64,000 nt of DNA from Pseudoclavibacter terrae (GCF_008831075.1 NZ_WBJX01000003.1:62001-126000), one strand, 5' to 3'; counted from the stretch's first letter, positions 18,752-27,511 are shown. Program-made: numbers and translations. Notes: generated by a model from the letters alone, not told the origin.

Positions 18752-20989
18752 ATGACCCACGCCGAGCACCTCGACGAGCTGACCCTGGAGGAGAAGGCGT
18801 CCCTGACGAGCGGCGGGAGCTTCTGGTCGACGAAGGCGGTCGAGCGGGTCGGGATCCCAGCGGTGACGCTGACGGATGGGCCGCACGGGGTGCGCCTGCA
18901 GCGTCAGGGCGGCGACCACCTCGGGCTCGCCGACAGCGTGCCAGCCACCTGCTTCCCGCCCGCCGTGGCGCTCGGTGCGAGCTGGGACGCGGACCTCGCT
19001 CGCCGCGTGGGAGTCGCGCTCGGCGAAGAGGCCAAGGCGGAGGGCGTCGGCGTGCTGCTCGGGCCGGGCATCAACATCAAGCGCTCTCCGCTGTGCGGGC
19101 GCAACTTCGAGTACTTCTCGGAAGACCCGCTCGTGAGCGGCGTCATGGGCTCGGCGCTCGTGGGTGGCCTGCAGAGCCAGGGCGTCGGCTCGTCGCTCAA
19201 GCACTTCGCGGCGAACAACCAGGAGACCGACCGGCTGCGGATCAGCGCCGACGTCGACGAGCGCCCGCTGCGCGAGATCTATCTGCGCGCCTTCCAGCGC
19301 GTCGTCACCGAGCAGCAGCCGTGGACGGTCATGTGCTCGTACAACAAGATCAACGGCGTCTACGCCTCCGAGAACCACTGGCTCCTCACGACCGTGCTGC
19401 GGGAGGAGTGGGGGTACGAGGGCCTCGTCGTCTCCGACTGGGGCGCCGTCGACAACCGAGTCACCGGCGTCGCCGCCGGACTCGACCTCGAGATGCCGGC
19501 AAGCGGCGGACGCACGGATGCTGAACTCGTGGCAGCCGTGCGCGCCGGTGACCTCGACGAGCAGCACGTGACCACGGCTGCCCGCCGCGCCCTGGAGCTC
19601 GTCGACAAGATCGTGGCGGGCGCAGACGCATCCGCGAGCTACGACGTCGACGAGCACCACGCACTCGCCCGCGAGGCGGCTGGACGCAGCATCGTGCTGC
19701 TGAAGAACGACGGCGACCTGCTGCCCCTCGACCCCGGCTCCGACGACACCATCGCGGTCATCGGCGAGTTCGCGCGCACGCCCCGCTACCAGGGCGCCGG
19801 CAGCTCGCTCATCAACCCGACCCGACTCGACGACGCGCTCAGCGAGCTGACCAAGATCGCCGGAGACCGAGTGCGATTCGCGCCAGGCTTCACGCTCGAC
19901 GGCTCCGGTGACGCTGCATCGATGCGTGCGGATGCAGCCAGCACCGCCGCGAGCGCATCCGTCGCCGTGCTCTTCCTCGGCCTCCCCGCCCACGAGGAAT
20001 CCGAGGGCTTCGACCGTGAGCACATCGACCTCCCGGCCGACCAGCTCGAGCTCCTCGCCGCGGTCCAGGCCGCGAACGAGAACGTGGTCGTCGTGCTCTC
20101 CAACGGCGGCATCGTGCGCACCTCGACCTGGCAGCACCTCGCTCCCTCGATCGTCGAGGGCTGGCTGCTCGGCCAGGCCGGAGGCGGCGCGACCGCCGAC
20201 GTGCTCTTCGGCGTCATCAACCCCTCTGGGCGCCTCGCCGAGACCATCCCGGTGCGCCTCGAGGACTCCCCGGCCCACCTCGGGTTCCCCGGCGCGTTCG
20301 GCCACGTCCGCTACGGCGAGGACATCTTCGTCGGCTACCGCGGCTATGACGCGCGGAGCACGGAGGTCTCGTTCCCGTTCGGCCACGGGCTGTCGTACAC
20401 GAGCTTCGCCTACGACAACCTTGCCGTCGACGTCCAGGACGCAAGCCTGCGCATCCAGGTGGAGGTCACGAACACGGGCAGCCGGGACGGGCGGGAGATC
20501 GTGCAGGTCTACACGGGACTGCCCGACTCGACTGTGCCGCGCGCGACTCGCTCGCTGGCCGCGTTCACGGTCGTCGACGTGGCTGCAGGCTCGACGGCAA
20601 CCGCCACCATCGACGTCCCGCGTTCCGAGCTCGCCTACTTCCACCCCGTCGCCGGGCAGTGGACGGTCGAGGGCGGCGAGTACCGCGTCGAGGTCGGCGC
20701 CTCGAGCCGAGACATCCGCGTCTCCACGCACGTGAGCGTCGCGGGTGACGACCTCGCGCTGACCTTGGACGAGACCTCGACCATCGCGGAATGGCTGGAC
20801 GACGAGCGGGGTGGGCCGTTGCTCCGCTCCGCCCTGCTCGACGGCGAGAGCGGCCTGTCCGGGATGCTGGCCGACCCGGAGATGCTCAAGATGGTCGGCT
20901 CGATGCCGCTCGGCCGGGTGGCCGCGTTCCCGGGAAGCCCGCTCGACGAGGCGGGGCTCGACGAGCTCGTGCAGAGCGCCAAGCGCTAG
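18752..20989 (+). CDS. Glycoside hydrolase family 3 beta-glucosidase
   Basis: A 745-residue GH3 enzyme that removes terminal beta-linked sugars from oligosaccharides. The N-terminal barrel has LTDGPHGVRL, NFEYFSEDP, KHFAANNQETDR and the nucleophile Asp in LVVSDWGAVDNR. The second domain has GRSIVLLKNDGDLLPL and the family's VVLSNGG ... VEGWLLGQAGGGATADVLFG. A C-terminal fibronectin III-like domain runs from about SYTSFAYDNLAVDVQDASLR to the end. No signal peptide is visible, so it is probably cytoplasmic and acts on imported oligosaccharides. It starts at the ATG 18752, 47 bases after the RamB-like gene, and may be cotranscribed with it. Confidence 0.93.
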   Translation: MTHAEHLDELTLEEKASLTSGGSFWSTKAVERVGIPAVTLTDGPHGVRLQRQGGDHLGLADSVPATCFPPAVALGASWDADLARRVGVALGEEAKAEGVGVLLGPGINIKRSPLCGRNFEYFSEDPLVSGVMGSALVGGLQSQGVGSSLKHFAANNQETDRLRISADVDERPLREIYLRAFQRVVTEQQPWTVMCSYNKINGVYASENHWLLTTVLREEWGYEGLVVSDWGAVDNRVTGVAAGLDLEMPASGGRTDAELVAAVRAGDLDEQHVTTAARRALELVDKIVAGADASASYDVDEHHALAREAAGRSIVLLKNDGDLLPLDPGSDDTIAVIGEFARTPRYQGAGSSLINPTRLDDALSELTKIAGDRVRFAPGFTLDGSGDAASMRADAASTAASASVAVLFLGLPAHEESEGFDREHIDLPADQLELLAAVQAANENVVVVLSNGGIVRTSTWQHLAPSIVEGWLLGQAGGGATADVLFGVINPSGRLAETIPVRLEDSPAHLGFPGAFGHVRYGEDIFVGYRGYDARSTEVSFPFGHGLSYTSFAYDNLAVDVQDASLRIQVEVTNTGSRDGREIVQVYTGLPDSTVPRATRSLAAFTVVDVAAGSTATATIDVPRSELAYFHPVAGQWTVEGGEYRVEVGASSRDIRVSTHVSVAGDDLALTLDETSTIAEWLDDERGGPLLRSALLDGESGLSGMLADPEMLKMVGSMPLGRVAAFPGSPLDEAGLDELVQSAKR

Positions 20990-20996
20990 GCGCCGG

Positions 20997-21039
20997 CCTG
21001 CGCGACCGGTCCGGTTCAATGCCGCCGGACCGGCGCAGG
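20997..21039. terminator. Bidirectional terminator
   Basis: CCTGCGC..CCGGTCCGG, 10-base loop, CCGGACCGG/GCGCAGG: two stacked perfect helices separated by a 2-base bulge. It sits exactly between the convergent GH3 and TetR genes. Confidence 0.75.
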
Positions 21040-21040
21040 G

Positions 21041-21643
21041 TCAGGCGGGCAGGATCGCGGCGACCTGCGTTCGGACCTGCTCGACGATCTCATCGACCGA
21101 GAGCGCGGCGTTGATCGACGCGGCCATCGTGGTGAACATGATGGCGGAGACGACCTGCGCGAGGACGCGGGCGGTGTCGACTGTCGCCACGGTCTCGCGC
21201 GCGATGACCTCAGCGACGAGGTCCTGCGTCTGGCTCGTCAGCGTCAGCGCCTCGGCGTGCCGCGGCTCCTGCGGGTCGCCGAAGACCATCTCCCGAAGGT
21301 AGGTGCGGCCGTTGTCGACCTGCTTGCGATTGCAGGCCACGACGGGGCGAAGCACGGCGAGCACTCCGTCGAGCACCCCACTCGCCTCGGCTGAGGCCGC
21401 TCGGCCCTCCTCGAGCGCACTCTCGTAGAGAGAGTTCTGCACGAGCAGCAGCAGCTCACCTTTGGTCTTGGCGTAGAGGAACAGCGTGCCGGTGCCGATG
21501 TCGGCCCGGTCCGCGATCTCCTGCGTTGTGACGTCGTCGACCCCGCGCTCAGCGAAGAGCTCGCCAGCTGCGGCGGTGATGCGCTCGAGCTTGTCGAGCT
21601 TGTTCCGCTCACGGCGACCCAACGGGCGGGCTTCGGTGGCCAT
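21041..21643 (-). CDS. TetR family transcriptional regulator
   Basis: A 200-residue TetR-type repressor with the helix-turn-helix near residues 18-62 (RITAAAGELFAERGVDDVTT, QEIADRADIGTGTLFLYAKT) and a helical ligand-binding part. GGAGGAGACC precedes the ATG at 21643. It is divergent from an Old Yellow Enzyme gene with overlapping TGAGCAT palindromes in between, so it most likely represses itself and the OYE-SDR pair. A similar site occurs upstream of the quinone-reductase operon at 26080. Confidence 0.9.
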   Translation of the reverse strand: MATEARPLGRRERNKLDKLERITAAAGELFAERGVDDVTTQEIADRADIGTGTLFLYAKTKGELLLLVQNSLYESALEEGRAASAEASGVLDGVLAVLRPVVACNRKQVDNGRTYLREMVFGDPQEPRHAEALTLTSQTQDLVAEVIARETVATVDTARVLAQVVSAIMFTTMAASINAALSVDEIVEQVRTQVAAILPA

Positions 21644-21667
21644 CTGGTCTCCTCCGGGAATAATTCA

Positions 21668-21690
21668 TGAGCATGCTCAGTTATGAGCAT
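21668..21690. promoter_or_regulatory. Overlapping TetR operators
   Basis: TGAGCATGCTCA (21668-21679) is a perfect 12-base palindrome. Its right half also pairs with TGAGCAT (21684-21690) as ATGCTCA-GTTA-TGAGCAT. Two overlapping dyads in the TetR/OYE divergent region are strong evidence for an operator. Confidence 0.75.
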
Positions 21691-21804
21691 AGTCGCCAAT
21701 GCGTGGATCCGGTATCCGTGCCGATTCTTCCACGCGAGCGGAGCACTCATCCGCTCCGCCGACGGACGCGACGCACCGAGAACACCGAACTAAGGAATCA
21801 CCGG

Positions 21805-22878
21805 ATGACCTCCACCCTCTGGCAGCCGTTCACCCTCGGACGGATCGAACTCCCCCACCGGCTGGCCCTTGCACCCATGACCCGGAACCGGGCGGATGCT
21901 GACGGCACGCCCGGCCAGCTCGTCGCCGAATACTACGGCCAGCGTGCCTCGCTCGGCCTGCTCATCAGCGAAGGAACCCAGCCCTCCGACGACGGCCAGG
22001 GCTACCTGCACACCCCCGGCATCTACACGCCTGCGCACGTCGAGGGCTGGCGCGGCGTCGCCGATGCCATCCACGACGGCGGCGGATCGCTCTTCATCCA
22101 GCTGATGCACGTCGGCCGCATCGCGCACCCCGACAACACGCCGCACCACCGGCAGCCCGTCGCACCCTCGGCGATCGCACCGGAGCAGGACATCTTCACG
22201 GCAGAAGGCCCCAAGCAGATTCCGACGCCCCGCGAGCTGAGCCTCGAGGAGATCCAAGCGGTCATCGCGGAGTTCCGCCACGCGGCCGCATCGGCAATCG
22301 CGGCCGGCGCCGACGGCGTCGAGATCCACGGAGCCAACGGCTACCTGCTGCACCAGTTCCTCTCCCCGAACGCCAACCACCGGACGGACGCGTACGGCGG
22401 GTCCATCGAGAATCGGTCGCGCATCGTCGTCGAGATCGCCCGCGCCCTCGCGGAGGAGATCGGGTCCGACCGCGTCGGCATCCGCCTCTCCCCCGCCATG
22501 CCGCTCGGCGGCCTCGACGAGGGCGACACGGAGAGCGTGCGCGCGCAGTACCGCCACCTGGTCGGCGAACTCGCGACACTGAACCTCGCCTACCTGCACG
22601 TGCACCACGTCGGCGACGACGAGCTCCTGCGCTCGTTCCGCGAGGCCTGGCCCACCGCCCTGCTCGTCGTCCGCTACGGCCGGACCCGCGAGCAGATCGG
22701 GGATGACATCGAAGGGGGCCTCGCCGACATCGCCCCGCTCGGCCGCTTCGCGCTCGCGAACCCCGACGTGGTCGCCCGCCTCCGCGAAGGCGCCGAGTTC
22801 AACGAGCTGGACCCGTCAACGCTCTACAGCGGTGGCGCAGCCGGATACACCGACTACCCCGTGCTGACGCACGCCTGA
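21805..22878 (+). CDS. Old Yellow Enzyme family alkene reductase (NemA-like)
   Basis: A 357-residue FMN-dependent NAD(P)H:flavin oxidoreductase that reduces activated C=C bonds and nitro compounds, often as a defence against electrophiles. Landmarks: LAPMTRNRA near the N-terminus (FMN binding), FIQLMHVGRIAH, the substrate/FMN block HGANGYLLHQFLSPNANHRT followed by DAYGGSIENRSR, and the C-terminal FALANPDVVARLREG. AAGGAATC precedes the ATG. The SDR gene follows after 29 bases and a TetR regulator is divergent. The set resembles the nemR-nemA arrangement of other bacteria, where a TetR regulator responds to reactive electrophiles. Confidence 0.93.
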   Translation: MTSTLWQPFTLGRIELPHRLALAPMTRNRADADGTPGQLVAEYYGQRASLGLLISEGTQPSDDGQGYLHTPGIYTPAHVEGWRGVADAIHDGGGSLFIQLMHVGRIAHPDNTPHHRQPVAPSAIAPEQDIFTAEGPKQIPTPRELSLEEIQAVIAEFRHAAASAIAAGADGVEIHGANGYLLHQFLSPNANHRTDAYGGSIENRSRIVVEIARALAEEIGSDRVGIRLSPAMPLGGLDEGDTESVRAQYRHLVGELATLNLAYLHVHHVGDDELLRSFREAWPTALLVVRYGRTREQIGDDIEGGLADIAPLGRFALANPDVVARLREGAEFNELDPSTLYSGGAAGYTDYPVLTHA

Positions 22879-22907
22879 CGACCTACCGATTAGAAAGAGC
22901 CACTCAT

Positions 22908-23621
22908 ATGCCTTCACTCAACGGAGCAGTTGTCCTCGTCACCGGCGCGAACGGGGGCATCGGCACGAACTTCGTCCGCGAGGCCCTCGCCCGCGGCGCC
23001 GCCAAGGTCTACGCCACAGCCCGCACGCCGCGCACCTGGGACGACGAACGGGTCGTGCCCCTCGCCCTCGACGTCACCGACTCGGCATCCATCGCGGCCG
23101 TCGTCGAGGCGGCGCCAGACGTGACCGTCCTCATCAACAACGCCGGAGCCTCGGTCTCGTCCCCCGGCATCCTCTCGCACAGCGATGAGGAGATCCGAGC
23201 CAACATCGAGGTCAACTTCCTCGGGCCGCTCTTCCTCGCGCGCGCCTACGCGCCGCTCCTCGCGAACCGCGAGGGCGCCGCCATCATCGACGTGCACTCG
23301 GCACTCAGCTGGTACGCCGTGGCTGGCATTTACAGCGCGACGAAGGCGGCACTTTGGTCGGCGACGAACTCACTGCGTGTGGAGCTCCAGCCAGCGGGCG
23401 TGCATGTCGTGGGGGTTCACGTGGCCTACGTCGACACCGCCATGGCAGCAGGGGCCGACGGCCCGAAGCTCGACCCTGCCGTGCTCGTGTCGAAGGTCTA
23501 CGACGCGACAGAAGCTGGCGAGTACGAGGTGCTTGCCGACGAAACTTCCGTGCAGTTGAGGGCCGGACTCAGCGCCCCGCTCGAGGCGGTCTACCCGCAG
23601 CTCAACCAGGCGACCAGCTAG
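22908..23621 (+). CDS. Short-chain dehydrogenase/reductase
   Basis: A 237-residue classical SDR. The NAD(P)-binding motif is VTGANGGIG near residue 11, NNAG follows at about residue 78, and the catalytic Ser and YSATK (YxxxK) are near residues 130-145. It probably reduces a carbonyl with NADPH, but the substrate is unknown. The ATG is preceded by AGAAAGAG. It is the second gene of the TetR-controlled OYE operon and ends before a strong 13-bp terminator. Confidence 0.9.
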   Translation: MPSLNGAVVLVTGANGGIGTNFVREALARGAAKVYATARTPRTWDDERVVPLALDVTDSASIAAVVEAAPDVTVLINNAGASVSSPGILSHSDEEIRANIEVNFLGPLFLARAYAPLLANREGAAIIDVHSALSWYAVAGIYSATKAALWSATNSLRVELQPAGVHVVGVHVAYVDTAMAAGADGPKLDPAVLVSKVYDATEAGEYEVLADETSVQLRAGLSAPLEAVYPQLNQATS

Positions 23622-23640
23622 CAGCTCGCAGCACGACCGG

Positions 23641-23672
23641 GGAGGGGCGCCGCCACCAAGCGGCGCCCCTCC
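23641..23672. terminator. Perfect 13-bp stem-loop terminator
   Basis: GGAGGGGCGCCGC, loop CACCAA, GCGGCGCCCCTCC. It lies 19 bases after the SDR stop. No T-run is present. Confidence 0.8.
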
Positions 23673-23687
23673 CTCGCTGCGACGCAC

Positions 23688-23755
23688 CCCTGCAGACTTC
23701 GCGCTCGCGCGTCCCTGCTCCGTCAGGGGGATGCGCAACCCCCAGGTCTGCAGGG
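23688..23755. repeat. Nested inverted repeat
   Basis: CCCTGCAGAC (23688-23697) and GTCTGCAGGG (23746-23755) are perfect 10-base arms. Inside them, GGGGG-ATGCGCAA-CCCCC forms a second hairpin. The gap between convergent genes here holds three separate stem-loops. The role is unknown; it may be a terminator or a palindromic repeat element. Confidence 0.5.
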
Positions 23756-23774
23756 CAGGGGCACCTGCAACGCC

Positions 23775-23817
23775 AAAGTGGCGTGGCTCCGGGTGAATCC
23801 GGGGGCCACGCCACTTT
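23775..23817. repeat. Long palindromic element
   Basis: AAAGTGGCGTGGC (23775-23787) and GCCACGCCACTTT (23805-23817) are perfect 13-base arms, with an inner TCCGG/CCGGG-rich loop. The architecture (AAAGTnG start, inner small hairpin) resembles the 66-bp elements at 38351 and 38596, although the sequence differs. Confidence 0.6.
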
Positions 23818-23819
23818 CG

Positions 23820-24095
23820 TTGTCTGGCCTCCGCCTCTGCTTCCGGCTCGGCGAGGATCTCCCCATCGCGCACGAACGTCAACGCCGCCGTGACCTCGTG
23901 GGCGTGCACGGCGGACGCGACCGGCGCGAGCAATGCAGAGAGCTGGCCGCCGTCTCGCTCCGCGGCGATGCCGGAGTGGGACCCCTTCCAGTAGTCCATC
24001 CCCGTCTGCCGCGTCTGCTCGTTTCGCACTCAGAGGAGGATCGAGGTGCTGAAGCGCTTCTGCACGGCGGTCGCCGAGTTCGATGACGTCGGCAT
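23820..24095 (-). pseudogene. Remnant of an EthD-domain-like gene
   Basis: An ATG at 24095, preceded by AAGGAA, opens MPTSSNSATAVQKRFSTSIL but meets a stop at 24030-24032. The same frame then continues VRNEQTRQTGMDYWKGSHSG. GMDYWKG.HSGI after a TSIL strand is, to my knowledge, characteristic of small EthD-type (ferredoxin-like dimer) proteins of about 220 residues. Beyond that the resemblance fades and the rest of the gene is absent, so only the first 50 or so codons survive; the 3' limit given is approximate. It directly follows the alpha/beta hydrolase gene, so it would have been the last gene of that operon. The assignment is from memory of the motif and needs a database check. Confidence 0.5.
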
Positions 24096-24126
24096 GTGTG
24101 TGCTTTTTCCTTGCCCTTGCGCCGCG

Positions 24127-24987
24127 TCAGCGCGTGAGGAACTCGACGGCGACCGGGGCGAACTGGTGGTGGTACTGGAAGATGCCGCCGTGGCCCGAGT
24201 CGGAGTACATGACGAGCTCGGAGCCGGCGATGCGCCTGTGGAGGTCGTTGGAGAGCACCGATGGAACCATGCGGTCGTTGTCGCCGTTGGCGATGAGGGT
24301 CGGCTGCGTGAGCTTCGAGAGGTCGGAGGGCGCGGAGCGGCCGTAGCGTTGGATGGCCCCCAGCTGCGTCTGGAACGCCTTCAAGCTGATCGACGTGTCA
24401 CGGTCGACCGTGCGTTCGGACAACCGGGCGACGAACGCTTTCGCGGCCCGCTTGCCGCGGTCGTCTCGGTTGAAGAAGAGGAACTCCTTGATGTCGGAGC
24501 GGGTGAGGATGGAGCGCACGAGGTCGAGGTAGGTGACGCCGACGACCTTGTCCATGTCCTTCCCGCCGCGTGGACCTGTGCCCGTGAGGACGAGCCGGCG
24601 GACGAGGTCGGGGTGCTTGACGACGAGGTCCTGCGCGATCATCCCGCCCATGGAGAAGGAGAAGATGTCGACCTTGTCGTAGCCGAGGGCGGTGATGAAC
24701 TCGTACGCGTGGTCGGCGGCTTCCTCGATGGTTCTCGGGACGGTTCCCGTTGAGGCGCCGACGCCCCGTTGGTCGAAGGTGATGACGTGGCGCTTCTCGG
24801 CGATGGGGTCGACGATGCGGGGGTCCCAGTTGTCGAGCGTCGCGGCGAGGTGCACGAAGAAGATGACGGGGATGTCCTCCTTGGGTCCGAGCTCGCGGTA
24901 GGCGTAGCTGATGCCGCCCACGGTGATGTTCTTCGCCGGGGCGAGCGCGTAGGAGGTGACGACGGGTTCATTGGATGCAGTGCTCAT
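24127..24987 (-). CDS. Alpha/beta hydrolase
   Basis: A 286-residue alpha/beta-hydrolase of the hydrolase/acyltransferase type. FFVHLAATLDNWDPRIVDP gives the oxyanion region, FDQRGVGAS the conserved turn, and FSFSMGGMIAQDLVVKHP the nucleophile elbow (Ser in SFSMGG). The acid is in IANGDNDRMVP and the His in SDSGHGGIFQYH. This form is typical of esterases or lactonases next to oxidoreductases. It is the second gene after the quinone reductase on the same strand (52 bases apart). The EthD-like remnant follows immediately. Confidence 0.9.
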   Translation of the reverse strand: MSTASNEPVVTSYALAPAKNITVGGISYAYRELGPKEDIPVIFFVHLAATLDNWDPRIVDPIAEKRHVITFDQRGVGASTGTVPRTIEEAADHAYEFITALGYDKVDIFSFSMGGMIAQDLVVKHPDLVRRLVLTGTGPRGGKDMDKVVGVTYLDLVRSILTRSDIKEFLFFNRDDRGKRAAKAFVARLSERTVDRDTSISLKAFQTQLGAIQRYGRSAPSDLSKLTQPTLIANGDNDRMVPSVLSNDLHRRIAGSELVMYSDSGHGGIFQYHHQFAPVAVEFLTR

Positions 24988-25039
24988 GGTGTTCTCTCTT
25001 GGAACCTTGAGGGGTGAGTGGGGGTGTGACCGCTGGTGG

Positions 25040-26035
25040 TCAGCGGTTGCTGATGACTGCCTTTCCGCGAATGCCGCCGCCCCTCAGCGATTCGAGCGCC
25101 TGCACGGTCTCGTCGAAGGGGAAGACTCGTCCCACTATGGGCTTGATCGCTCCACGCTCGACGAGCGCGGTGATCTCACGCAGCTGCTCGCCGCTCGCTC
25201 GCATGAAGAGGAAGCGGTAGTCGACGCCGAGCCGCTTCGCCTGCTTGCGCACCTTGCCGCTGAGCCCGGCGATCGCGAGGCGCAGCACCGGGTTCAGCCC
25301 GGCGCTCCGCGCGAAGTCAGGGGTGGGCGGCCCCGAGATGCCGACGGCGATTCCACCGGGCTTCAGGATGCGCAGGGATTTCTCGAGGTTCTCTCCGCCC
25401 AGGCTGTCGAGCACGAAGTCGTAGCCGCTGAGCAGCCGCTCGAAGTCGTCGGCTCGGTAGTCGATCGCGTGGTCGGCGCCGAGCCCACGGACGAACTCGG
25501 CGTTGGCCGCGCTCGCCGTGGTGGCGACCTCGGCACCGAGGTGCTTCGCGAGCTGGATCGCGATGGACCCGACGCCGCCCGCACCGGCATGGATCAGGAC
25601 CTTCTGCCCGGGTTGCACCTGACCGATCTCGACGAGCGCCTGCCACGCGGTGAGCGCGACGAGCGGGAGCGAGCCCGCCTCATCCATGGAGATGGACGAC
25701 GGCTTCGGCGCCACATCCGCCTCATCGATGGCGATGCGCTCGGCGAACGTGCCGATGCGGTGGTCGCGGGGTCTCGCGTAGACCTCGTCCCCAGGCCGGA
25801 ACGCGCGGACGGCGCCGCCGACGCGGAGGACCGTTCCGGCGACGTCGTGGCCGAGGGTGAGTGGCAGCTTGTACGGCAGGATCTGCTTGAACTCGCCGAT
25901 GCGGATCTTCTCGTCGAGCTGGTTCACGCCGGCAGCCTGCACCTGGACGAGCACGTCATGCTCTCCCATGGTCGGCTCGGCGGCGTCGACTTCGAGCAGG
26001 GGCGTCTTGTAAGCGGGGAAGGTGAACGCTCGCAT
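25040..26035 (-). CDS. NADP-dependent quinone oxidoreductase (zinc-free MDR family)
   Basis: A 331-residue medium-chain dehydrogenase/reductase of the quinone-reductase type. The GroES-like N-terminal domain is followed by LIHAGAGGVGSIAIQLAKHL, the nucleotide-binding motif. The zinc-ligand Cys residues of true alcohol dehydrogenases are absent. It probably reduces quinones or enones with NADPH. The ATG at 26035 begins MRAFTFPAYKTPLLEV, as in relatives. It heads an operon with the alpha/beta hydrolase and the EthD remnant. A TGAGCAT-like site lies about 45 bases upstream of the start. Confidence 0.88.
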   Translation of the reverse strand: MRAFTFPAYKTPLLEVDAAEPTMGEHDVLVQVQAAGVNQLDEKIRIGEFKQILPYKLPLTLGHDVAGTVLRVGGAVRAFRPGDEVYARPRDHRIGTFAERIAIDEADVAPKPSSISMDEAGSLPLVALTAWQALVEIGQVQPGQKVLIHAGAGGVGSIAIQLAKHLGAEVATTASAANAEFVRGLGADHAIDYRADDFERLLSGYDFVLDSLGGENLEKSLRILKPGGIAVGISGPPTPDFARSAGLNPVLRLAIAGLSGKVRKQAKRLGVDYRFLFMRASGEQLREITALVERGAIKPIVGRVFPFDETVQALESLRGGGIRGKAVISNR

Positions 26036-26079
26036 GGGTAGGACTCCGGGGTTGTGCCGCTTGATCGCCCCGCAAATGC

Positions 26080-26091
26080 CGAGCATACTCA
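26080..26091. promoter_or_regulatory. Candidate second TetR operator
   Basis: CGAGCATACTCA matches the perfect palindrome TGAGCATGCTCA of the TetR/OYE region at 10 of 12 positions. CTGAG-GCGA-CTCAG follows at 26095-26108. It may place the quinone-reductase operon under the regulator encoded at 21041-21643. Confidence 0.4.
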
Positions 26092-26158
26092 ATTCTGAGG
26101 CGACTCAGTAAGTCTGTCAAGGTCCCCCCAGCGGCAGTGCACGGCGGCCTCGGGTGCA

Positions 26159-27349
26159 CTACTCCCTCGGGATGCACCGCCGTCTCCGCCCCAGGACGAT
26201 CAGCGCGACGACTGCCACGCACATCGCACCGAGCACAGCGGCCGCGACCAGCACAGCGTCGGCGAGTGCCTGGCCGGTGGCGATGGCCCCCACTCCGATC
26301 GCAGTTCCGGCCTGCAACGCGTACGCGACGACGTAGAGCAGCGACAGGCTCGCGCCCCGATGCTGCGCGGGAGCGAGCCGATTGATGAGCCCCAACCCGC
26401 CCGTGAACGCGAGCGCGTAGGCGACGCCGCCGACGAAGCACCACCCGAAGAAGAGCGGCAGTGATCCGAACACGCTGGCCGCAGCCATGAGCGCAAGACT
26501 CAAGAGGGTCACGACGGCACCGGCCAGGACGGAGAACTGCGCGGAGATACGGGAGAGCAGGAGCCCCGTCGCGCCGATCGTCGCTGACGAGCACGCGAGG
26601 ATGACGCCGATCAGGGCGCTGTTCTCCGTATCTGCGAACTCCCGGATCATGTGTGCGCCCAGGGAGAGGAAGATGGCCCCCACGCAGTACGCCAGCGCGA
26701 CCGACAGCGTCGAGATCGTGAACCCGAGGCGGATACCCGCCGGCACCCTGGGCTTCTGGGGGCGCCAGCGGCGGCGCTCCGTCGGCCGGTCGTCCGGCGC
26801 CAGCGCGAGCAGCCAGATGTTCACCGCCGCCAACCCCAGCAGCACGACGTAGCTCCAGACGAGCGGCATCGCGACGAACTCCGCGAAGAGCCCGCTGAGC
26901 GCGAGGGCTGCGGTGAGGCCGATGGCCGTGGACACGGTCGCTGCGGAACTCGCGAAGCGCGGGCTCGCACTCGTGTTGTTCTCGACGAGCGAGGCGGTCG
27001 CGGCGCCCATGGCGAGCCCCGCGCCGACACCCTGCAGCACCCTCCCCGCGAAGAGGAACCCGACATGCGGCGCGACCGCGAAGACGAGGGCGGACACCCC
27101 GATGAGCGCGACGCCCCCGATCATCACGAGGCGCCGACCGAGGAGGTCGGAGAGATTGCCGAAGAGCGGGAGCGTGATCACGAGTGCCACCTGGTAGGTC
27201 GCGAAGACGCTCGTCACGACGACAGGCGAGAGGCCCCACTGCTCCGCGTAGAGCGGATACAGCACGCTCGGTGCCCCCGAGGACCAGAGCGCGAGGGCGA
27301 GCACGAACGCCGCCGCCCAGAAGGCGCGGCGCGCGCCGGCCTCCGGCAT
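26159..27349 (-). CDS. MFS transporter (drug/metabolite efflux type)
   Basis: A 396-residue major facilitator protein with twelve predicted membrane helices. NLSDLLGRRLVMIGG between helices 2 and 3 is the MFS motif A. The C-terminal end is basic (GRRRRCIPRE). No substrate can be assigned; the divergent HxlR regulator and surrounding redox genes suggest efflux of a toxic compound. I start at the ATG 27349 (MPEAGARRAFWAAAF), with AGGGG upstream. However, the frame stays open to an ATG at 27505, where a promoter (27512-27540) predicts transcription to begin, so a form with 52 extra cytoplasmic residues is possible. Confidence 0.85.
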   Translation of the reverse strand: MPEAGARRAFWAAAFVLALALWSSGAPSVLYPLYAEQWGLSPVVVTSVFATYQVALVITLPLFGNLSDLLGRRLVMIGGVALIGVSALVFAVAPHVGFLFAGRVLQGVGAGLAMGAATASLVENNTSASPRFASSAATVSTAIGLTAALALSGLFAEFVAMPLVWSYVVLLGLAAVNIWLLALAPDDRPTERRRWRPQKPRVPAGIRLGFTISTLSVALAYCVGAIFLSLGAHMIREFADTENSALIGVILACSSATIGATGLLLSRISAQFSVLAGAVVTLLSLALMAAASVFGSLPLFFGWCFVGGVAYALAFTGGLGLINRLAPAQHRGASLSLLYVVAYALQAGTAIGVGAIATGQALADAVLVAAAVLGAMCVAVVALIVLGRRRRCIPRE

Positions 27350-27511
27350 CGAAGACCCCTGGGCCACCTCAGACAACGGGGACAGTCCGTGCACGCGAGC
27401 GTGCAGAGGCGCCGCCCGGCGCGACACGGGCCCCGGTTCGGCGGCCGAACGTGGTGCAGCGCATAGAGAACCTCCTCGACTGCAGCGCCAGAGAGTGCGC
27501 CGCATGGCATG

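Noticed and set aside
18680-21019. Long open frame antisense to the GH3 gene
   Set aside because: Same reason: composition-driven, no motifs, fully covered by a well-supported gene.
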